64,000 nt of DNA from Streptomyces dangxiongensis (GCF_003675325.1 NZ_CP033073.1:5456001-5520000), one strand, 5' to 3'. Numbered from the stretch's first letter, positions 52,539-61,660 are shown. Notes: generated by a model from the sequence alone, not told the origin. Translations and numbers: made by a program.

Positions 52539-52703
52539 GCCCACAGATGTTTGCCTACAGGTGTTGGCCTACGGTGGTAGGGCAACGCCTGTAGGCCGAC
52601 GCCCGTTGGCAGTCACTTGTTGGCAATCATTTGTTGGCGATCACCTGTTTGCCAACGGGTGTCGGCAAACACTTGTTGGCAACCGTCCGTTGGCAATCGC
52701 CTC
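52522..52703. repeat. Array of thirteen degenerate 14-bp tandem units
   Basis: Units begin at 52522, 52536, 52550, 52564, 52578, 52592, 52606, 52620, 52634, 52648, 52662, 52676 and 52690, all exactly 14 bp. Examples are TTGGCCAACACCTG, TTGGCAATCATTTG and TTGGCAACCGTCCG. Each carries a 10-bp quasi-palindrome near GTTGGCCAAC plus a 4-bp spacer. The array starts inside the HAD gene end and stops 4 bp before the FmdB stop. It is unusually T-rich for the window. No function is assigned; see findings. Confidence 0.85.
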
Positions 52704-52706
52704 CGC

Positions 52707-52955
52707 TCAGCCGCAGCACCCTCCGCCGCAGCACCCACCGCCACCGCCACCGCCACCGCCACCGCCTCCGCCGGCGCGGGGCGTCGGGGATGGGGAGGGG
52801 GTGCGGGAGACGCCGGCCACGGCCACCGTCGACAGGAGTTTGACCGTGTCGTCGTGGCCCGCGGGGCAGCTCGCGGGGGTGGCGGACTCCGCCATCGGGC
52901 GGTTCAGTTCGAAGGTGTCGCCGCAGGTCCGGCAGCGGTACTCGTAGCGAGGCAT
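52707..52955 (-). CDS. FmdB-type zinc-ribbon protein with Gly/Cys-rich tail
   Basis: 82 aa. Zinc ribbon MPRYEYRCRTCGDTFE with later CPAGH, the standard FmdB/putative regulatory ribbon. The last 21 residues are nearly all Gly with two CC pairs (GGGGCCGGGCCG), an odd tail that may bind metal. The gene converges on the ter HAD gene; between them lies the 14-bp array. Confidence 0.88.
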   Translation of the reverse strand: MPRYEYRCRTCGDTFELNRPMAESATPASCPAGHDDTVKLLSTVAVAGVSRTPSPSPTPRAGGGGGGGGGGGGGCCGGGCCG

Positions 52956-53132
52956 GAGCCCAGGTTAGTCGTCAAGGACCCCTGGAGGGCATCTCAATGT
53001 TCTATGAGTGTTGCTTACTATCCGGCATATGTGCAGGGCATTCGAAAACGTTACTGATAATTTGTGAATGCCGTTGCGAGGATGCTCAGCTCACCCGCGC
53101 GAGCAAGACCTAGTGCGGAGGGGGACGCAGGC

Positions 53133-55421
53133 GTGACCGACGCGTCGCAGGGGGAAGGCGGCTCCATGGGGGATGGCCGGGGCGAGAAGCCGCAGGAGGC
53201 CGACGAGACCCTGCATCTGAGAGTGGACGCCCTCAGGGCGGACGAGACCATGCAGTTGCGGGTCACGCCGCCGCCCGAGCGGTCCGCCCCGGCCGGCGGC
53301 CGGGCGGAGCGACGGCGTGGCGCGCGCTCCGCCGAGGGCCCCCCGGCGGATGCTTCCGGCCGTTCCTCCGGGGGTCGCGCCTCCGGGGGTCGCGCCTCCG
53401 GCCTCTCCGCCGCCCGTGAGCGCGCCGCCGCCGCCCTCGCCCCTCTGGTCGGCCCGCTGGCCCCGTACGCGCGCCGCGTGGCCCCGTACGCGCGCCGGCT
53501 GAAGCCGGTCTACCCGCGCCGCGGCCGGGTCGGCTGGCGGCGCTGGATACCCTCCTGGCGCCAGTGGGTCGGCGCCTTCCTGACCTCGTTCGGACTGCTC
53601 GGCACCTTCCTCGTGACCGCGTACGCGATGACGGACATACCGAGCAATCTCAATTCGTACGCGACGCAACAGGACAACGTCTACTTCTGGTCCGACGGTA
53701 CGCCCATGGCCCGGACGGGCTGGGTGCAGCGGCAGGCGATGCCGCTGCGGGACATACCCCCGGACGTCCGCTGGGCGGTGCTCGCGGCGGAGAACGAGAG
53801 TTTCTACTCGGACCCGGGGATATCCGCCAAGGGCATCACCCGGGCGCTGTTCCGCACGCTGGGCGAGGGGGACACCGAGGGCGGGTCCACCATCACCCAG
53901 CAGTACGTCAAAAACGTTTATCTCACACAGAATCAGACGGTAAGCCGCAAATTCACCGAGGCGATGATCTCCCTCAAGCTCGACAACGCGATGAGCAAGG
54001 ACCAGATCCTCGAGGGCTATCTCAACACCAGCTGGTTCGGCCGCGGCACCTACGGCATCCAGCGGGCGGCGCAGGCGTACTACGGCAAGGACGTCGGCAA
54101 GCTCAACGCCTCCCAGGCGGCCATGCTCGCCTCGCTGCTCAAGGGCGCCGGCCTGTACGACCCGACGCTCGGCAAGGCCAACCACGCGCGGGCGGTGGAG
54201 CGCTGGTCCTGGATCCTCGACCGCATGGTCAAGATCGGCAAACTGTCGCCGCAGGAACGGGCGAAGTACACCGAGTTCCCCGAGCCGCTCAAGAGCAACC
54301 CGCTGTACGACACCGGTGAGCAGAGCGACTACCTGATGGAGCTGGCGTCGCAGTACGCCAAGAAGGCCGCGCATCTTACGGACAAACAGTTCGACCTGGG
54401 CGGTTACCAGATCTACACGACGTTCGACCGCAAGCGGGAGAAGGCGCTGACCGACGCCGTCACCAAGGCCCGTGAGCAGGCGAGGCGGAACGACGCGAAG
54501 GTGGCGGCGAACGCCCACTACGGCGGCTCCTCGGTGGCCGCGGACGGGCGCGTCCTCGCCGTCTACGGCGGCCCGGACCACCGTAAGCAGGGCTACAACG
54601 ACTCCAACGCGACCACCGTCCCGGCCGGCACCGCGTTCACGCCGTTCGTCTACGCCGCCGGACTCGAACACGGCGTCCACACCTCGCGCGGCGGCCCCGC
54701 CACGCCCGTCACGCCGGAGTCCGTGTACGACGGCGACGACGGCGTGCCCGTCACCACCCCGGAGGGGCCCTACTGGGACCGCAGCGGCAAGAAGGTCGCC
54801 GCGCACAACGACGGCGGGACGTCGTACGGGCGGATCACGCTGCGCGAGGCGATGGCCCGGTCGGTGAACACCCCGTTCATGCAGTTGGGGATGGACGCCG
54901 GCCTGACCACGGTGCGCCGGACCGCCGAGGCGTCCGGGCTGCTGTCCTCCAGCATCGGCCCGCAGGTGCCCGCCCTGTCGCTGGGCAACTCCACGCCGAG
55001 TGCGATCCGCATGGCCAGCGGCTACGCCACGTTCGCGGCCGGCGGCACCCACACCGAGCCGTACTCGGTGCGCCGCATCACCCGCAACGGCGCCCCGGTC
55101 GCCCTGACCGTCCCGCACGCCAGGCGGGCGGTCGGCGCGCAGGTGGCCGAGGAGGTCACCGAGGCGCTCGCCGACTCCTTCCGCACCGCCCATCCCGGGG
55201 CGGCGGCCGGCCGGACCGGGGTGTCGGGGAGGGCCGGCACCACCGAGAAGGACACCGCCGCCTGGTACGTCGGCACGGCCGACTCCGTGTCCACCGCGAT
55301 CGTCGTCTACCGGATCGACCTGGCCAGGTCCCTGGAGCCGCTGCCGCTCGACGGACTGGCCGGCACGTCCGCCGACAGCGTCCCGTACACCCTCTGGTCG
55401 GCCGCGACGGGCCTCGGCTGA
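53133..55421 (+). CDS. Class A penicillin-binding-protein-like: intact glycosyltransferase, degenerate transpeptidase
   Basis: About 762 aa from GTG 53133 (GGAGGGGGAC upstream); ATG 53064 and ATG 53166 are alternatives. A low-complexity cytoplasmic start, one membrane helix (WVGAFLTSFGLLGTFLVTAYAM) and a GT51 domain with both glutamates (AAENESFY, EGGSTITQQYVKN) are followed by a transpeptidase fold. The nucleophile motif PAG-STFK-PF is replaced by PAG-TAFT-PF: no Ser, no Lys. SxN survives as SVNT and KTG is RTG. Glycan polymerisation is likely retained; cross-linking activity is not. It leads a run of cell-wall genes. Confidence 0.85.
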   Translation: MTDASQGEGGSMGDGRGEKPQEADETLHLRVDALRADETMQLRVTPPPERSAPAGGRAERRRGARSAEGPPADASGRSSGGRASGGRASGLSAARERAAAALAPLVGPLAPYARRVAPYARRLKPVYPRRGRVGWRRWIPSWRQWVGAFLTSFGLLGTFLVTAYAMTDIPSNLNSYATQQDNVYFWSDGTPMARTGWVQRQAMPLRDIPPDVRWAVLAAENESFYSDPGISAKGITRALFRTLGEGDTEGGSTITQQYVKNVYLTQNQTVSRKFTEAMISLKLDNAMSKDQILEGYLNTSWFGRGTYGIQRAAQAYYGKDVGKLNASQAAMLASLLKGAGLYDPTLGKANHARAVERWSWILDRMVKIGKLSPQERAKYTEFPEPLKSNPLYDTGEQSDYLMELASQYAKKAAHLTDKQFDLGGYQIYTTFDRKREKALTDAVTKAREQARRNDAKVAANAHYGGSSVAADGRVLAVYGGPDHRKQGYNDSNATTVPAGTAFTPFVYAAGLEHGVHTSRGGPATPVTPESVYDGDDGVPVTTPEGPYWDRSGKKVAAHNDGGTSYGRITLREAMARSVNTPFMQLGMDAGLTTVRRTAEASGLLSSSIGPQVPALSLGNSTPSAIRMASGYATFAAGGTHTEPYSVRRITRNGAPVALTVPHARRAVGAQVAEEVTEALADSFRTAHPGAAAGRTGVSGRAGTTEKDTAAWYVGTADSVSTAIVVYRIDLARSLEPLPLDGLAGTSADSVPYTLWSAATGLG

Positions 55422-55459
55422 GACCTGCCCACCTTCCCCTTCCCCAGAATGAGCCGCGC

Positions 55460-56755
55460 ATGCCCCGCAAGATGTCGTCGTCAGGCCGCCGTCGCGCCCC
55501 CCGTCGCCGCGGTGCACCCCGCCCCACCCGGCCCCAACTGCTGACCGCCCTGGCGGCGCTCCTCGTCGTGGCGTCGCTGGTGGCCGGTTTCCTGGTGCTG
55601 TCCCGCTCGGACAGCACCACGCCGACCGCCTCCGCGGACCGGAAGCCCACGGCCGCACCGAAGGCGACGCCGAGCCCGAGCTGGGACGGCAGGACCAAGA
55701 TCCTCGGTGACGGCTCGACCTCGTACACGGGCCCGCAGAAGGGGCAGTTGAAGCCGGTGCCGCTCAAACCGGGGGAGACGCCGCCGCAGTTCGTGGTGTT
55801 CTCCTGGGACGGCGCGCTGGAGGGCGGCGACCACCTGTTCTCGCACTACCGGGAGCTGGCCGAGCAGTACGACGCCCACATGACGTTCTTCCTCACCGGC
55901 ATCTACCTGCTGCCCAAGAGCAAGAAGTCGCTCTACCGCGGCCCCATGCACTCGCCCGGCGACGCCGCGATCGACTACGCCACCGACGACCACATACGCA
56001 CCACGCTGGAGCAGCTTGGCGAGGCGTACAAGGACGGCGACGAGATCGGCACGCACTTCAACGGTCACTTCTGCGAGGCCAAGGGCGGCGGCGACTGGAG
56101 CGTGCGGGAGTGGAAGAGCGAGATCGACCAGTTCTTCTCGTTCGTGGAGCACTGGAAGACCAACACCGGCTTCAAGGACCTGCCCCCGCTGCCGTTCGAC
56201 TTCAAGCAGGAGGTCACCGGGGGCCGGGCGCCCTGCCTGGAGGGCCAGAAGAACCTGCTGAAGGCCATCAAGAGCTACGGCTGGCGCTACGACGCCAGTT
56301 CACCGGGCGACTTCCAGATATGGCCGTCGAAGAAGAACGGCATCTGGGACTTCCCGCTCCAGATGCTGCCGTACGAGAGCGGCAAGTACCAGGGCCTGTC
56401 GATGGACTTCAACTTCCTCTACAACCAGTCCGAGGGTGAGACCAAGGGCGACCCGGCCAAGTACCCCGAGTGGGAGCAGCAGACCGTCGACTCCTACATG
56501 GCCGGCTTCAACCGCGTGTACTACGGCAGCCGGGCACCCCTGTTCATCGGCAACCACTTCGAGGACTGGAACGGTGGCATCTACATGCGGTCCATCGACC
56601 AGGTGGTCAAGAACGTCTGCACCAAGAAGGGCGTGAAGTGCGTGTCCTTCAAGGAGCTGTCCGACTGGCTCGACGTGCAGAAGCCGCAGACCCTGGCCGC
56701 CCTGCGCAGCCTCGACCCCGCCCAGTCGCCGGACTGGTCGACGGTCGTCAAGTGA
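55460..56755 (+). CDS. Polysaccharide-deacetylase-like exported protein
   Basis: 431 aa. Basic N-terminus and one hydrophobic helix (LLTALAALLVVASLVAGFLVL) anchor it; a Ser/Thr/Pro linker follows. The NodB-like domain has VVFSWDGALEGG (first catalytic Asp in a deviating motif), THFNGHFC as metal site and RAPCLEGQKNLL, with a late IGNHFEDWNGG. It probably de-acetylates or otherwise modifies an envelope polysaccharide. It is 38 bp after the PBP-like gene. Confidence 0.82.
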   Translation: MPRKMSSSGRRRAPRRRGAPRPTRPQLLTALAALLVVASLVAGFLVLSRSDSTTPTASADRKPTAAPKATPSPSWDGRTKILGDGSTSYTGPQKGQLKPVPLKPGETPPQFVVFSWDGALEGGDHLFSHYRELAEQYDAHMTFFLTGIYLLPKSKKSLYRGPMHSPGDAAIDYATDDHIRTTLEQLGEAYKDGDEIGTHFNGHFCEAKGGGDWSVREWKSEIDQFFSFVEHWKTNTGFKDLPPLPFDFKQEVTGGRAPCLEGQKNLLKAIKSYGWRYDASSPGDFQIWPSKKNGIWDFPLQMLPYESGKYQGLSMDFNFLYNQSEGETKGDPAKYPEWEQQTVDSYMAGFNRVYYGSRAPLFIGNHFEDWNGGIYMRSIDQVVKNVCTKKGVKCVSFKELSDWLDVQKPQTLAALRSLDPAQSPDWSTVVK

Positions 56756-56864
56756 CCGGCGCACGCCGCTGATTCCACTTGTGCAACCCCCTTCACAACC
56801 GGCGCCCGCGCCGTGCGAAGATGCCCCTCCCCGGTAGGTGTACCGGCGTAGAGGGGAAACATCA

Positions 56865-58046
56865 TTGAAATCAAGAAGACTGAGCCGTAAGCGGAGCCGC
56901 GCGGCCATAGTCACCGCGGCCGCCGCCTCGGTGGTCGCCGGTGTGGCCCTGGTGCCGAACTGGAGCGCGGGGGCGGCGGTGACCGACGATCCGACCGTGG
57001 ACGCGGCCACCAAGGCGACCTTCCAGCGGCTGGCCGACGCGGTCTTCACCGACCGCACGCAGGCTCTCGTGGAGGGCGCCGGCAAGGCCGGCACCCGGCA
57101 CACGTCCGGCTTCTCGGGATCGGTGCGCCTGTCCGGCGGGCAGACCCGCGAGCAGACGTCCGCGCTGGGCGAGCTGCGTGAGCGCCGCAGCCGGCTGGCC
57201 CGGCTGGGCGAGACGTACGGCGGGGGAAGCACCAAGGTCACGCTGGACGCGACCCGGGTCACGGGCCGGCACGCGAAGGTGGCCGTCACCGAGAACACGG
57301 CGCTGTCCTACGACAAGGCAACGACCAAGGGCCCGAAGTCCACCGGCTTCCAGGCGCACCACGAGCTGACCTTCACGGCCGACCGGCACGGGAACTGGCA
57401 GTTGACCGGCATCCGTGACACGGACGACGGTTACCTCGCGGTGAACCAGGTCGCCAAGCCGTCCGTGGCCAAGGTGAAGACCGCGGGCGAGGACGACGGG
57501 CCGCCGAGCGCGGTCCGCTCGGCCACCAACTGGCCCGCGCCGGCCAACGCGAAGAACTTCTCCGCGTCCGGCTACGACTACCAGGCCATGGCGGCGTACG
57601 CGGCCAAGTACTGGAACAGGTACAACCCGGCCTACCCGGACTTCAACGGGCAGGGGGCCGGCGGCGACTGCACCAACTTCGTCAGCCAGTCCCTGAAGGC
57701 GGGCGGCTGGAAGCACGTACCCGGCTACACGAACGACTTCCACAAGTGGTTCGGCAACTCCGACATCCAGTCGGACTCGTTCGTCGGGGTCAACGAGTTC
57801 TCCTGGTTCGCCCTGTCCTCCAAGCGGGTCACCAGCCTGGCCAACGTCTACCAGCTGGACGTCGGTGACGTCCTCCAGATGGACTTCAACCGGGACGGGT
57901 CGAAGGACCACTCCATGATCGTCACGTACCGCGACCGCCGCGGCGTGCCGTACGTGAGCTATCACTCGACCAACACCTACAACAGGTCGGTAGCGAGCCT
58001 CGTCGCCTCGTACCCGGGCGCGGCGTTCTACGCCTACCGCACCTGA
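56865..58046 (+). CDS. Exported amidase-domain (Amidase_6) protein
   Basis: 393 aa. Start chosen at TTG 56865 with GAGGGG 8 nt upstream; ATG is not available nearby. A signal-type N-terminus (KSRRLSRKRSRAAIVTAAAASVVAGVALVPNW) is followed by a 200-residue linker domain and a C-terminal NlpC/P60-like amidase: YDYQAMAAYAAKYWNRYNP, catalytic Cys in GAGGDCTNFVSQSL, His in SKDHSMIVTY. Such proteins act on cell-wall peptides. It follows the deacetylase in the same orientation and converges with the DUF4383 gene, overlapping it by 13 bp. Confidence 0.85.
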   Translation: MKSRRLSRKRSRAAIVTAAAASVVAGVALVPNWSAGAAVTDDPTVDAATKATFQRLADAVFTDRTQALVEGAGKAGTRHTSGFSGSVRLSGGQTREQTSALGELRERRSRLARLGETYGGGSTKVTLDATRVTGRHAKVAVTENTALSYDKATTKGPKSTGFQAHHELTFTADRHGNWQLTGIRDTDDGYLAVNQVAKPSVAKVKTAGEDDGPPSAVRSATNWPAPANAKNFSASGYDYQAMAAYAAKYWNRYNPAYPDFNGQGAGGDCTNFVSQSLKAGGWKHVPGYTNDFHKWFGNSDIQSDSFVGVNEFSWFALSSKRVTSLANVYQLDVGDVLQMDFNRDGSKDHSMIVTYRDRRGVPYVSYHSTNTYNRSVASLVASYPGAAFYAYRT

Positions 58047-58606
58047 CCCCGCTGCGGGTCCTGCCGCTCCTGCCCGTCCCGCCGCTCGTGCGGGGAGGGT
58101 TCGGGGTGGCGGGCCCGCCAGTACGGGTTGTCGTGGGGCAGGGCGTGTCCGACCCGGCCGTACATGCCGAACGTCATCAGCAGCAGGCCCACGACGAAGC
58201 TGAAGAACACGTTCTGGATCTTGAAGGCCAGGAAGTTGCTGTCGGTGTCCAGCAGGCCGAGGAACAAGAAGCCGTTCAGCAGGAACAGCACGCCGAGGAC
58301 CATGTTCAGGGTCGAGGCGAAATTCCCGCCGATCACCATGCCGACCAGCAGGATCGCGCCGATGCAGATCGACAGCACACTGAGTGAGCCGTTGGTGTTC
58401 AGCCCGGTGACGGTGTTACCGCCGGTGTTGAAGTAGCCGATGTGGTCGATCAGGCCGAGGATGCCGAAGACGATCAGGAACGCGCCGATCAGGCCCGCGC
58501 CGAACCGGTAGACCCGGTTGAGGCGGTGGTCGACGGGCAGGTGGTCGTCGAGCTGCGTCCGCCGGCGCTCGCCGGCGTTCCTCGTGTGCGCTGCGTGTGC
58601 GGCCAT
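58034..58606 (-). CDS. DUF4383-family membrane protein
   Basis: 190 aa. Four hydrophobic segments (FGAGLIGAFLIVFGILGLIDHIGYF, SLSVLSICIGAILLVGMVIGG, LNMVLGVLFLLNGFLFLGLL, NVFFSFVVGLLLMTFGMYGRV) and a hydrophilic, Arg-rich C-terminus. The DUF4383 family is common in actinobacteria, with no defined function. The C-terminal codons overlap the end of the amidase gene. Confidence 0.85.
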   Translation of the reverse strand: MAAHAAHTRNAGERRRTQLDDHLPVDHRLNRVYRFGAGLIGAFLIVFGILGLIDHIGYFNTGGNTVTGLNTNGSLSVLSICIGAILLVGMVIGGNFASTLNMVLGVLFLLNGFLFLGLLDTDSNFLAFKIQNVFFSFVVGLLLMTFGMYGRVGHALPHDNPYWRARHPEPSPHERRDGQERQDPQRGQVR

Positions 58607-58689
58607 GTCCGGCTCCCTCGGGCGCTAGCGGAGGCCATCGGTCCACTTCAATATCCGCCCGCTCCGCCCCACTCGGCAACACGCGCGGT

Positions 58690-60096
58690 TCAGTGCCCGG
58701 TGCCGCGCTCCTCGCGGATCCGCGACACCACCCGGGCCGCCGCCTGCCGCACCGCGTCCGTCTCGGTCAGGAAGTGCCAGTAGTCCGGGTGCCGCCCCTC
58801 CAGCGTGCCGATCGCCCGCTCCAGCCGGGCCACCGCGTCGTCCAGGGGCCGGGCGTCCCGCGGATCGGGGGTCGTACGGCCCGTCATGGCCAGCCGCTGG
58901 GCGTCCCGGATCGCGAACCGGGTCCGCTCGATCTCCTGATGCGGATCCTTCTGCACCGCGTTCAGCCTGGTCAGCCGGTCCCCGGCGGCCGAGACCGCGT
59001 CGTCCGTGGTGTTCAGCAGGGCCCGCACGGTCGACAGCAGCGAGGTGGCGTCCGGCCACCGCTGGGCGTCCCGCGCCGCCTGCGCCTCGCGGAGCTTCAG
59101 CTCGGCCTGCCGCACGCTCTCCGCGGCCTGTTCGGGCACGTGCTGGAGGTCCTGCCAGCAGGTGGCGGCGAACCGGCGCCGCAGCTCGCTCAGCACCGGC
59201 TGCACCTGACCGGCGCGCGTGGTCAGGGCCTGCGCCCTGGTGCGCAGGCTGACCAGCCGGTGGTCGATCTCGGCGGCCTTCTCCGGCAGCCGCTCGGCCT
59301 CCGCCCGGATCGCCCCGGCCTCCCGCTGCACCCGCTCGGCGCGCTCCAGGGTGGGCGCCACACCGTGCTGCCCGGCACCCTGGTTCAGCCGGGTCAGGTC
59401 CGGCGACAGGGCCGCCAGCCGCGCGGCCAGCTCGTCGGCGCGCAGCCCGTGCCCCCGTACGGCGTCCAGGGCGTTGCTCGCGGCCAGCAGCGACTGCCGG
59501 GCCCGCTCCACGGCCGGTGCCAGCCGGGCCAGCGCGGTCTCCGCGGTGCCCAGCAGCGGCCCGAGCGAGGTGCCGAACCGCTCCAGGTCCTGCCGGACGC
59601 GCACCAGCTCGTCCCGGGCCGCGGTCAGCTCGGCCCGCGCCCGGGCGGCCGTGCCCGCCTCCAGGTCGTCGCGGTCCAGGTCGTGGGCGTCGACGGCCTG
59701 GATGTACTGTCCGCTGGCCTCGTCGATCCGGCGGCCCAGCGCCTCGAAGTCGGATACGGCGCGCCGGGCGGCGGGGGAGTCGTCCACCGCCGTGATGGTC
59801 TCGATCGAGATCCGCAGATCCCGCTGGGCGGTGTCGAGTTCGTAGAACGCCGCCGCCGCGGCGTCCTTGGCGGCCTGCGCGTCGGCCCGCCGGCCGTCCG
59901 CCCGCCCGCCGAACCAACGGCGGGTGCCGCCGCCGGCGAACGCGGCGGGCAGCGCGAGCGCGGCCAGCACGGGCAGGCTCATCAGGGTGAGGGCGTCCCG
60001 CAGGGCGCCCCGCGGCGGGGCGGACCCGTGCCGGGCCCGTGCGGTGGACGGCGGCGGGTACGGCCGCGTCGCTGGCGTGCCCGGTGTCGCCGTCAC
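58690..60096 (-). CDS. Membrane-anchored coiled-coil protein
   Basis: 468 aa from GTG 60096. A Pro-rich start and one hydrophobic segment (ALTLMSLPVLAALALPAAFAGG) lead to some 400 residues of heptad-patterned Ala/Glu/Arg helices (AVERARQSLLAASNALDAVRGHGLRADELAARL). No enzyme motif was seen. Long coiled coils of this type act as scaffolds in the envelope, but I cannot name this family. It converges on DUF4383. Confidence 0.75.
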   Translation of the reverse strand: MTATPGTPATRPYPPPSTARARHGSAPPRGALRDALTLMSLPVLAALALPAAFAGGGTRRWFGGRADGRRADAQAAKDAAAAAFYELDTAQRDLRISIETITAVDDSPAARRAVSDFEALGRRIDEASGQYIQAVDAHDLDRDDLEAGTAARARAELTAARDELVRVRQDLERFGTSLGPLLGTAETALARLAPAVERARQSLLAASNALDAVRGHGLRADELAARLAALSPDLTRLNQGAGQHGVAPTLERAERVQREAGAIRAEAERLPEKAAEIDHRLVSLRTRAQALTTRAGQVQPVLSELRRRFAATCWQDLQHVPEQAAESVRQAELKLREAQAARDAQRWPDATSLLSTVRALLNTTDDAVSAAGDRLTRLNAVQKDPHQEIERTRFAIRDAQRLAMTGRTTPDPRDARPLDDAVARLERAIGTLEGRHPDYWHFLTETDAVRQAAARVVSRIREERGTGH

Positions 60097-60170
60097 ATCC
60101 CTCTCCCGTGCTGTGGTTCGCCCTGGGTGGTGTCATTCTCCCACCCGTCCAAGACGAACACACGGGCCGG

Positions 60171-60941
60171 TCAGTTCGCCGTTCGCACCGTGACTTCGCC
60201 GTCCTGGGCGTGCGCGGACACCCGGTGCGGGCTGGTGTCGTCGCGGGGCACGGACACGGACACCGTCCCGTCGTCCGCGCCGGCCGACACCCGGTAGGCG
60301 CCCCTGGGCACGGTGACCGTCACCGAACCGTCGTCGCTGTGGGCGTCCACGAGGTCGGGCGCGCCGGACAGCCGGACGTCCACCGGGCCGTCCTCCGTGG
60401 CGGCCCTCACCCGGCGCGAGGCTACCTCCGCGCGCACCGACCCGTCGTCGGCCCGCAGGTCCAGCGGGCCGCTGGAGTCGGTGACGTGCACGGCGCCGTC
60501 GCTGACGCGGACGCTGAGCGGGTCCCGGAACCCGGAGGCCCGCACGGCGCCGTCCTCGTTCACGACGTTCACGCCGACCCCGCGGGGCACCTCGATCCGG
60601 TGCCGGGCCGAGCAGTCGGTGACGATCCCGGAGCAGTGCACGCGCAGGACGAGCCGGCCGCCGGTCATGGACCACCGCACCGTGGGGTCACCGCCGCCCA
60701 CCACGGACGCGTCGAACCAGCGGGTCACGGCGACGGTCCCGGCCCGCTGTCCGTCCGCGGCGACGATCTCCAGGGCGGAGTCGTCGGAGTCGACGGTGAG
60801 GGTGTGGCCGTGCAGCGCGAAGGACCGGTGGTCCGGGTGCGCGTCGTCGGCGGCGGAGGCGCCGCAGGCGCTGACCCCCGCGAGGAGCGCGCCGGTGAGG
60901 ACGGCCGCGCCGGTGGCACGGACGGAAACGGAACGGGCCAT
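60171..60941 (-). CDS. DUF4097-type repeat lipoprotein
   Basis: 256 aa from ATG 60941 (GGGGGG 8 nt upstream). Lipoprotein signal with lipobox VSAC near residue 26. The mature part is a parallel beta pattern of repeating S-D-D-G/V-x-V units (DADDGSVRAEV, SVRVSDGAVHVTDSS, THSDDGSVTVTV, SAGADDGTVSV), typical of DUF4097 beta-helix domains. It probably lies on the outer membrane face and binds polymer or protein; the role is unknown. Confidence 0.85.
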   Translation of the reverse strand: MARSVSVRATGAAVLTGALLAGVSACGASAADDAHPDHRSFALHGHTLTVDSDDSALEIVAADGQRAGTVAVTRWFDASVVGGGDPTVRWSMTGGRLVLRVHCSGIVTDCSARHRIEVPRGVGVNVVNEDGAVRASGFRDPLSVRVSDGAVHVTDSSGPLDLRADDGSVRAEVASRRVRAATEDGPVDVRLSGAPDLVDAHSDDGSVTVTVPRGAYRVSAGADDGTVSVSVPRDDTSPHRVSAHAQDGEVTVRTAN

Positions 60942-61151
60942 TGGATGTTCCCCCCTGAGCCGGCCCGCCGGACCGGGGGGCCGGAGTACGTCGGTCTCCG
61001 GCGACTCTAGGCAGTAGGCGCCCGCATGACGCTCCGGCGGCCACCCGTACGAGGGTGGGGACAACCCCCCGCTCCGCCGCCCGGCCCCGGAGGGCGGGGA
61101 GAACGGTTTGCGGCGCAGCCCACCGGGCAATGTAGGCTGTCGGCCTGTCCC

Positions 61152-61223
<72 letters not shown>

Positions 61224-61229
61224 CCGGCC

Positions 61230-61257
61230 GGCCCCCCGGAGAAGTCTCCGGGGGGCC
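61230..61257 (+). terminator. Terminator of the tRNA-Val gene
   Basis: GGCCCCCCGGAGA and TCTCCGGGGGGCC are perfect 13-bp arms with a 2-nt (AG) loop, 7 bp after the tRNA end. It also lies ahead of the convergent 115-aa gene. Confidence 0.75.
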
Positions 61258-61312
61258 GTCGTGCTTCACCGGAGGTCTGCGGGGGCCGTCGCGCTTCGGC
61301 GGCGCCCGCCCG

Positions 61313-61660
61313 CTACCTCCCGCCCTCCGCCGCCGCCTCCCCGTGGGAGTGCTTCAGCCGGGTGCGCGCCTCGACGCGGTCCGCCGCCGCGACCTCGCTC
61401 CAGAAGCGATGGGTGCTGACGAAGACCGCGAGTTCGTGCTCGCGGCGCCGCAGCTTCTCCACCTCGGCCTGCTCGTCGTCCGTCCAGCCGGGGGACGCGG
61501 GCCGTTCCACCTGGCGCCAGCCGTTGTCGTCGCTGAAGCCGTCCATCGGCTCCACCGACCAGGGAAGCCGCCTGAGCAGGGCCGACAACTCGGCCCGGAC
61601 CTGATGCAGCTCCTCCTGGCCGGCGAGGAGGTCACTGGGGAAGTCATAGGTCGTAGCCAC
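61313..61660 (-). CDS. Conserved hypothetical protein, 115 aa
   Basis: I do not recognise this family. The protein starts MATTYDFPSDLLAGQEELHQVRAELSALLRRLPW and is a charged, mostly helical protein with Trp residues (WSVEPMDGF, GWRQVERPASPGWTDDEQ, FVSTHRFWSEV). It has no signal or membrane segment. Codon usage fits the genome, so it is a real gene. It sits between tRNA-Val and a reductase gene. Confidence 0.7.
   Translation of the reverse strand: MATTYDFPSDLLAGQEELHQVRAELSALLRRLPWSVEPMDGFSDDNGWRQVERPASPGWTDDEQAEVEKLRRREHELAVFVSTHRFWSEVAAADRVEARTRLKHSHGEAAAEGGR

Noticed and set aside
52522..52703. CRISPR array
   Set aside because: The units are 14 bp, contiguous and degenerate, with no unique spacers and no cas genes nearby.
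52522..52703. DnaA-box cluster / replication origin
   Set aside because: The units do not match the Streptomyces DnaA box TTGTCCACA, and dnaA/dnaN are not present.
53091..55658. An 855-aa minus-strand open frame over the PBP-like gene
   Set aside because: Shadow of the PBP; no recognisable domain and codon pattern wrong for a real gene.
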